From Flavobacterium foetidum (lineage in GTDB: Bacteria > Bacteroidota > Bacteroidia > Flavobacteriales > Flavobacteriaceae), in the NCBI RefSeq assembly GCF_004634245.1, contig NZ_SJTF01000012.1, forward strand, positions 62,001-126,000: a stretch of DNA of 64,000 bases, written 5' to 3'. The notes beneath the pieces are model-generated. The model made no database searches, was not told the origin of the DNA, and worked only from the letters and a program-made list of their open reading frames with translations. A program made the position numbers and the translations under genes. Below are positions 59,357 through 64,000 of this stretch, one piece after another (position 1 is the stretch's first letter; each line of letters starts with the position of its first letter).

Positions 59357-59439
59357 GGAGCATTTTCCAGCTATCCACTTGTATCTTTTCCTGGCTAAAG
59401 AAGCCAGAAAAAGGATACCGCTTCTATCTGGGCTAGGCA
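59357..59439 (-). ncRNA. Candidate structured RNA element, copy 2
   Basis: Read on the - strand: head TGCCTAGCCCAGATAGAAGC, a hairpin in which GTATCCTTTTTCTGGCT pairs with AGCCAGGAAAAGATAC, and tail GGATAGCTGGAAAATGCTCC. Head and tail match the element at 40211-40358. The hairpins are unrelated. It lies in the 315-bp gap after rng, whose remaining part (59291-59356 and 59440-59568) shows nothing else I can name. Confidence 0.55.
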
Positions 59440-59568
59440 CTCTTTTTCATTTGAATATTTATTTTTAATATAAAACTCCTTTCTGTCATAATAACATAAA
59501 AAAAACTTAATACAGCTACTAGATCATTTATATTTAAATATGTTTATGAAGATTTTAATAACCCAATT

Positions 59569-60078
59569 ATGGCTCTTAGCAATTTTTATAAAACATATTC
59601 AGGAGAACTAGGAATTTATTGTTTACTACTCGTCCTATTTACTGTCAGAATAACTGCCCAAAATACCAAATCTGAAGATAAGTTTGAACCAATTTTCTAC
59701 GTAAACTACTCAGTAGCAAACAAAAGTCTTTTGACTGCTGGGCTCGAATTTTGTTTGGATTGTAAAGATGAAAACAAACTCTTTTTGGGCGCGGGATACG
59801 GAGTCACAAACAGTTACAACGGAAATTATTATGGCCTTTCTGATTTAAATTTATCCTATAGCAAGGAATTGCTTTTTATAAAAACAGGAAGTTCTCATAA
59901 AAACGCCTATGCACTAGGCGGATTTACCTTTTTAAATAGATTTGATTTAGGTTTTGGATATTCCTTTCCGTACAATAATAATGAAAAAATACCTGCATAT
60001 AAAGGCTTTACTACTTCGCTCACTTTACGTCTAACAAAAAATGAAAAAGCGTACCAAAAGTTTAATATGATACAATAA
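59569..60078 (+). CDS. Hypothetical exported protein, probable small beta-barrel
   Basis: A 169-residue protein. A hydrophobic segment (GIYCLLLVLFTVRITAQ, about 15-31) acts as a signal peptide after an unusually long 14-residue N-terminal part. The rest has alternating aromatic/glycine beta-strands (FLGAGYGVTNSYNGNYYG, LGGFTFLNRFDLGFGYSF) like an outer-membrane barrel with few strands. No family is recognised. A better-looking leader (MKILITQLWLLAIFI) exists at 59546 in another frame, so a frameshift near the start is possible. It lies alone, convergent with pbpC. Confidence 0.6.
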   Translation: MALSNFYKTYSGELGIYCLLLVLFTVRITAQNTKSEDKFEPIFYVNYSVANKSLLTAGLEFCLDCKDENKLFLGAGYGVTNSYNGNYYGLSDLNLSYSKELLFIKTGSSHKNAYALGGFTFLNRFDLGFGYSFPYNNNEKIPAYKGFTTSLTLRLTKNEKAYQKFNMIQ

Positions 60079-60080
60079 AC

Positions 60081-62456
60081 TTATTCCCTCACAATTTCGA
60101 TTTTTCTCCTAATTTCATTTCCTGAAGCATCTACCACTGTAATATAATGCATTCCCGTTGTTGGCGTTATAGGCAGTTCATGAAAAGTTTTGGTTGTCGC
60201 TTTATATACATCATCAACATACCAAAACAGTTCTTTATCTCTTTCAGAATAAGCCACTTTTAAAATAACAGGCTGAACGTTACTATTAAAATCTTTTGTC
60301 AAATAGATTTTGCTATTTGCTTTTGGATAAATAAAATCCATTGTGGTGGTTTGTGTTCCTTCGCAGCCTTCTTTAAATGGAGGTAACGGCAAATATTCGA
60401 TATGCTGACTCTTGTAATACCATGCCATAACTGGAGGCAGTACAAACCAGTTTTTAGTCACTATATTATCTACACTTTCACAACTGCTGTTGACCTGAAA
60501 TTGCTCCGTTTTGTCTAAATGAATTGTTCTATGATACGGACAAACTTTAGTCGATTTTCCTTTTTTTGTAACCCATTGCTTGATTTTCGGACAATTATCT
60601 TTTGCCAGATAACCGCTTAATCGGCAAACCTCAACTTCTGCCAAATCTTTGTAAGGCGTATCAAACCATCTTTGTCTTGGCAATAAATTAAAAACGTCAA
60701 ACAAAATTGGGGCAGCACTCGTTACTCCTGTCAAAGTTGGCCTTCCTTCTCCTGTGGCATTTCCAACCCAAACTCCAACCACATATCTGGAATTTGTTCC
60801 AATGGCCCAAGCATCTCTATTTCCGAAACTGGTTCCGGTTTTCCAGGCAATTTTCAGCGAACTGTCATAAAATTTCCACGCTTCATCTCCTTCTGGTCTA
60901 TTGACCTCTTCCATTGCGTTGTAAGTCAGCCAAATTGATCCTGCACCCAAAATGTTCTTCTGGTCGGTTTCTGAACCAAAATCGGGCTTAAAATCGTTTT
61001 TGTAATTTAGTTCAGTAAACTCATTCGTTCTGTATTTCGCCTGATGTTTTGTAAAATAATTCAGTGTTGAAGATAAATTAGCATAGGTTCGGCATAAATC
61101 CCACAAATTGCTTTCTGCACCTCCTAAAATAAGCGACAAACCATAATGGTCGGGTGTTTTATTAATGTTCTTCAATTTAAACTTTTGTAGTTCCTCGTAA
61201 AACTTGTTTACAGTAAATTTCTGAAGCATCAAAACCGCCGGAATATTAAGCGAACGTGATAAAGCTCTATGTGCAGGAACAGCTCCATCAAATGTCAGAT
61301 TAAAATTCTGAGGCGTATATCCTGAAATTTGCGTTGGAATATCAGCCACTAAAGTATTTGGCAATAGTTCACCATCATCTAACATTGCACCATATAAAAG
61401 CGGTTTTAAAATACTTCCTGTACTTCTTGGCGCCTCAATAATATCAACATCTTTTTGATGGTCACTGTCTGCCGGAGAATTCCCTACATAACCCATTACA
61501 TTTCTGTTCTGAACATCGATAACCAAAATCGCCAAATTATGCACTTCATTCTGCTTGTACTGATTGTAATAATATCTTGCAATCTGATTCACTCGATTTT
61601 GCAGCGCATAATCAATTGTTGTTTTTACACTTGTTCCTTCTTCATTTTTGGCAACCCTTTGCAATAAATGTGGAGCGATCTGAGGTAAATCGTATGGCTT
61701 TTGAGGCAGAGGCTCTTCTATAGAAAGTTCGTATGTCTGCTTGTCGATAATACCTTCTTGATGTAGCTTTAATAAAAGTCGGTTTCGTTTATTCAGTAAT
61801 TTTATTTGATTTTTTCCCGGATAAATTAAACTGGGTGCATTTGGCAAAACCGCTAAAACTGCATTTTCTGCCCATGATAATTGATTGGAGTGAACGCCAA
61901 AATAACGCCACGAAGCCATTTCTAATCCTACAACGTTTCCCCCAAATGGTGCATGGGCTGCATACATTTCGAGAATTTCATCTTTTGAATATCCTAACTC
62001 TAATCGGGTAGCGAGAATTATTTCAATGATTTTTTCAAAATAGGTTCTGTTTTTTCCTTTTCGGGATAATCTAATAACTTGCTGTGTTAAAGTACTTCCA
62101 CCTCGAACCACTTTTCCTGCTCTTTTATTTTGCTTAAAAGCATTAATCATCGCTCCGGGATTAAAACCGGGATGTTTATAGAAATATTCGTCTTCAAAAT
62201 AAACAATACACTTTTTGAATTTGTCCGGAACGCTGTCCTGAGCCGGAAAACGCCATTGTCCGTCACGGGCAATTTTAGCTCCAAGCAATTCTCCTTCTTT
62301 GCTTTCTATAACTGTCGAATAAGGCTCTTTAAACAAAGTTCGAGGTATCGAAAAATAGTAAATCAGCAAGAGCAGAAATGCAATTGCTGATTTTATTTTG
62401 TTTCTTTTTATCCAGTTTATAATGCGTTGAAGGAACGCTTTTAATTTATTTTTCAA
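60081..62456 (-). CDS. pbpC: Penicillin-binding protein 1C
   Basis: A 791-residue bifunctional peptidoglycan synthase. A membrane anchor (AIAFLLLLIYYFSI, about 24-40) precedes the GT51 glycosyltransferase domain (about 60-225; YFEDEYFYKHPGFNPG with the catalytic Glu, GGSTLTQQVIRL). The transpeptidase domain (about 300-570) has the serine motif STGSILKP, SRSLNIPA, and KTGTSFG. A BiPBP_C beta domain ends the protein (about 700-790). In many bacteria pbpC is next to an alpha-2-macroglobulin gene, as here, but in this genome a RAYT gene with repeats lies between them. Confidence 0.95.
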   Translation of the reverse strand: MKNKLKAFLQRIINWIKRNKIKSAIAFLLLLIYYFSIPRTLFKEPYSTVIESKEGELLGAKIARDGQWRFPAQDSVPDKFKKCIVYFEDEYFYKHPGFNPGAMINAFKQNKRAGKVVRGGSTLTQQVIRLSRKGKNRTYFEKIIEIILATRLELGYSKDEILEMYAAHAPFGGNVVGLEMASWRYFGVHSNQLSWAENAVLAVLPNAPSLIYPGKNQIKLLNKRNRLLLKLHQEGIIDKQTYELSIEEPLPQKPYDLPQIAPHLLQRVAKNEEGTSVKTTIDYALQNRVNQIARYYYNQYKQNEVHNLAILVIDVQNRNVMGYVGNSPADSDHQKDVDIIEAPRSTGSILKPLLYGAMLDDGELLPNTLVADIPTQISGYTPQNFNLTFDGAVPAHRALSRSLNIPAVLMLQKFTVNKFYEELQKFKLKNINKTPDHYGLSLILGGAESNLWDLCRTYANLSSTLNYFTKHQAKYRTNEFTELNYKNDFKPDFGSETDQKNILGAGSIWLTYNAMEEVNRPEGDEAWKFYDSSLKIAWKTGTSFGNRDAWAIGTNSRYVVGVWVGNATGEGRPTLTGVTSAAPILFDVFNLLPRQRWFDTPYKDLAEVEVCRLSGYLAKDNCPKIKQWVTKKGKSTKVCPYHRTIHLDKTEQFQVNSSCESVDNIVTKNWFVLPPVMAWYYKSQHIEYLPLPPFKEGCEGTQTTTMDFIYPKANSKIYLTKDFNSNVQPVILKVAYSERDKELFWYVDDVYKATTKTFHELPITPTTGMHYITVVDASGNEIRRKIEIVRE

Positions 62457-62476
62457 ACCACACTCTTATTTCGTAT

Positions 62477-62674
62477 CCTAACAGGTTTCCAAAACCTGTT
62501 AGGTATTCTTTATCCATTCCTAAAAGAAAAAATAAAAATTTCTTCACTATATCTATAAAATACCTAACAGATTTTGAAAACCTGTTAGGTATTCTTTATC
62601 CATTCCTAGAAGAAAAAAAAAAAAATCTTCACTATATCTATAAAATACCTAACAGGTTTTGGAAACCTGTTAGG
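62477..62674. repeat. Three-palindrome REP composite element
   Basis: Three 27-bp palindromes built on CCTAACAGG...CCTGTTAGG lie at 62477-62503 (left type, loop TTTCCAAAA), 62563-62589 (right type with two G-to-A changes) and 62648-62674 (right type, loop TTTTGGAAA). Spacers of 59 and 58 bp are near-identical. The first and last units are exact reverse complements of each other. It lies just downstream of the RAYT gene. Confidence 0.9.
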
Positions 62675-62690
62675 ATATCAAACACAATTT

Positions 62691-63281
62691 TTATTCATCC
62701 AGTAAATTGATCTCATTAATTATTCCTTCATAAATCAGTCTTTTTTCATCATGACAAAATATGAAATTTTCTAAATCACCAAACAATTCAAGAATAAATT
62801 GACGATCAATATTGCTTGGTTTACTTGACAAATACGATTGCCAAGATGAATGTTTGTAAGATTGAAAATCTTTAGAAAATTTATGTTTTACAGGATTCAA
62901 GTGAATATAAACAATCAGCTTTTTCAAATAATTTTCGTTTTCTATTCTGTTCCTCTGCAAATGTTCCTGAAAAAGACTTCCGCTTCTTCCATACATTTTA
63001 TTTATGCTTTTAGAATAAGAATTAAATAAATTCGAAAATGGAAGATGAATTTTTTCCTTAAACTTTTCGGGCAAATCAATTTTATCTTTAACCCTGAAAA
63101 CAATATGAAAATGATTTTTAAGCAGACAGTAAGCATAAATATCTGCTATCGGTAAAACATACTTTTTAACCTTTTCTAGAAAGTAATTGTAATTTTTATC
63201 TTCAATAAAAATATTCTCACTATTGTTTCCTCTATTATAAACATGGTAATACTGCCCAGCCTCAAAAACATCTTTCTCCAA
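62691..63281 (-). CDS. REP-associated tyrosine transposase (RAYT, Y1/IS200-like)
   Basis: A 196-residue single-strand transposase of the TnpA_REP family, which handles REP palindromes and is normally not self-mobilising. It starts with the hallmark GQYYHVYNRGNN, has the HUH metal motif (His57-Phe-His59 in KNHFHIVF), GRSGSLFQEH, and the catalytic tyrosine in VYIHLNPVKH (Tyr125). Length is usual and no break is seen. The start codon is TTG at 63281; the frame stays open upstream into the neighbouring REP but has no better start. Five REP palindromes flank it on both sides, which supports function as a REPtron. It separates pbpC from the alpha-2-macroglobulin gene. Confidence 0.92.
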   Translation of the reverse strand: MEKDVFEAGQYYHVYNRGNNSENIFIEDKNYNYFLEKVKKYVLPIADIYAYCLLKNHFHIVFRVKDKIDLPEKFKEKIHLPFSNLFNSYSKSINKMYGRSGSLFQEHLQRNRIENENYLKKLIVYIHLNPVKHKFSKDFQSYKHSSWQSYLSSKPSNIDRQFILELFGDLENFIFCHDEKRLIYEGIINEINLLDE

Positions 63282-63302
63282 AATACTACTCTTTTTTATT
63301 AT

Positions 63303-63415
63303 CCTAACAGGTTTCCAAAACCTGTTAGGTATTCTTTACCCATTCCTAAAAGAAAAAATAAAAATTTCTTCACTATATCTATAAAATACCTAACAGGTTT
63401 TGGAAACCTGTTAGG
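63303..63415. repeat. Two-palindrome REP composite element
   Basis: 27-bp palindromes at 63303-63329 (left type) and 63389-63415 (right type) enclose a 59-bp spacer nearly identical to those in 62477-62674. It begins 22 bases upstream of the RAYT start codon. Confidence 0.9.
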
Positions 63416-63432
63416 GTACGTGCTACCTAAAT

Positions 63433-64000
63433 CTACTTCACAACCTCAACCCAGAATCCTTTTGTTCTAGCTAAGAAAGTATTATCATACATTGCTTCGC
63501 ACTGTAAGCCTGGCAAATAGTAATTTCCTAAATAAGATGCATTTAACAGAATTCTAAAAACTTTGGTTTCCCTGGCTTTCATTCCGAAATAGAAGTTCGT
63601 TCTGTCGTCACGAATGTCGATATAGTCTGCGATATTGTTCACCGTATCACCATAATCTGTAAAACGAGTATTTACAATTTCGAATCCTGAAGGCAGAATT
63701 TGTGATAGTGCCACATTTTGAACACTTTCTCCTCTTTGATTTTTAACCGTAACCTCAGCCACAAATTCAGTTCCTTGATTGATTTTCGAAACATTGATTA
63801 CACTTCCTTTCCTGTTTTTAAAAACGACAGAAGCCGAAACATCGCTTTGAACCGCATTTTCTTGTCCGATTGGAAGAATTCCTGTATTCAATACTCGAAC
63901 ATAAACCGTATTGGCTTTATTGTTTTTCAGCGTTATGCTGTTTGCCCCAGAAGCAACAGCTAAACTACGGTCTGCAACTGATTTACCTGTATTGATTGTC
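63433..64000 (-). CDS. Alpha-2-macroglobulin family protein, C-terminal part
   Basis: The frame is open from the window edge (64000) to the stop at 63433, giving about 188 C-terminal residues of a much longer protein. The piece holds the last beta-sandwich domains (GTEFVAEVTVKNQRGESVQN, ALSQILPSGFEIVNTRF, DYIDIRDDRTNFYFGMKARETKVFR) and the closing YLPGLQCEAMYDNTFLARTKGFWVEVVK (split here only by reading). Bacterial alpha-2-macroglobulins trap proteases in the periplasm and are usually encoded with PBP1C, which repairs the wall. An internal TTG at 63891 is not a real start. Confidence 0.88.
   Translation of the reverse strand, partial: TINTGKSVADRSLAVASGANSITLKNNKANTVYVRVLNTGILPIGQENAVQSDVSASVVFKNRKGSVINVSKINQGTEFVAEVTVKNQRGESVQNVALSQILPSGFEIVNTRFTDYGDTVNNIADYIDIRDDRTNFYFGMKARETKVFRILLNASYLGNYYLPGLQCEAMYDNTFLARTKGFWVEVVK

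Noticed and set aside
62477..63415. CRISPR array
   Set aside because: The repeats are palindromes with conserved, not unique, spacers and bracket a Y1 transposase, so they are REP elements.
63433..63891. Separate 152-residue protein gene
   Set aside because: The frame stays open to the window edge and matches the C terminus of alpha-2-macroglobulin.

Overview
The window is a piece of a Flavobacterium-type chromosome (phylum Bacteroidota). The evidence is in the sequence: gliding and type IX secretion genes (gldJ, porU, porV, gldD, gldE), a SusC/SusD pair, AT-rich DNA, few Shine-Dalgarno sites, and many upstream matches to the Bacteroidota -7 element TAnnTTTG, as at rplU, the HU gene, porV, miaE, ssb and mutY.

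Layout. 1-2821: the tail of an unknown gene, then an alkylation-damage repair cluster on the + strand (AraC-type HTH fused to O6-alkylguanine methyltransferase, a 2OG-Fe(II) oxygenase, a small Ada zinc-domain-like protein, AlkB). 2901-6335: a NUDIX-like probable regulator, a small unknown protein and a cytosolic transglutaminase-like protein. 6378-26188: a polysaccharide utilization locus. SusC, SusD, a PKD-type surface lipoprotein, four GH30 enzymes in two paralogous pairs, a GH5 with a CBM6-like module, a secreted endonuclease/exonuclease/phosphatase-fold protein and a GH3 beta-glucosidase lie on the - strand. A membrane-tethered LuxR-type regulator is divergent from them. The enzyme set fits a beta-glucan, possibly beta-1,6 or mixed beta-1,3/1,6; this is inference. 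Between regulator and susC are two 15-bp direct repeats placed like activator sites.

26227-34596: murF and gldJ (-), divergent from porU and porV (+). 34673-39901: cytidine deaminase, pyruvate dehydrogenase E1-alpha and E2, an M1 aminopeptidase. 39902-40485: a repeat-rich gap. 40486-46738: an AhpD-like protein with an AraC regulator, a glycosyltransferase (-), miaE and an AsmA-like protein. 46856-47103 is a frameshifted gene remnant. 47181-47903: rpmA/rplU (-). 48177-51560: two M16 peptidase-family genes. 51694-53038: an EamA transporter and a heavy-metal-domain lipoprotein. 53090-56893: mutY, ssb, gldE, gldD (-). 57034-59253: an HU protein, a 30-residue basic COX24/mS38-like protein, RNase G. 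59569-64000: a small probable outer-membrane protein, then pbpC and an alpha-2-macroglobulin gene (cut by the window edge), with a REP-associated tyrosine transposase and its palindromic repeats between them.

The most unusual material is non-coding or mobile. (1) 62477-63415 holds a RAYT gene bracketed by five copies of one 27-bp palindrome arranged as composite elements. (2) Two intergenic elements, 40211-40358 (+) and 59357-59439 (-), share head and tail sequences but have unrelated central hairpins, the pattern of a structured RNA family. (3) The PUL control region at 22974-23317, with a possible third site at 10982-10995 inside the locus. All functions are read from sequence motifs alone; no database search was possible.
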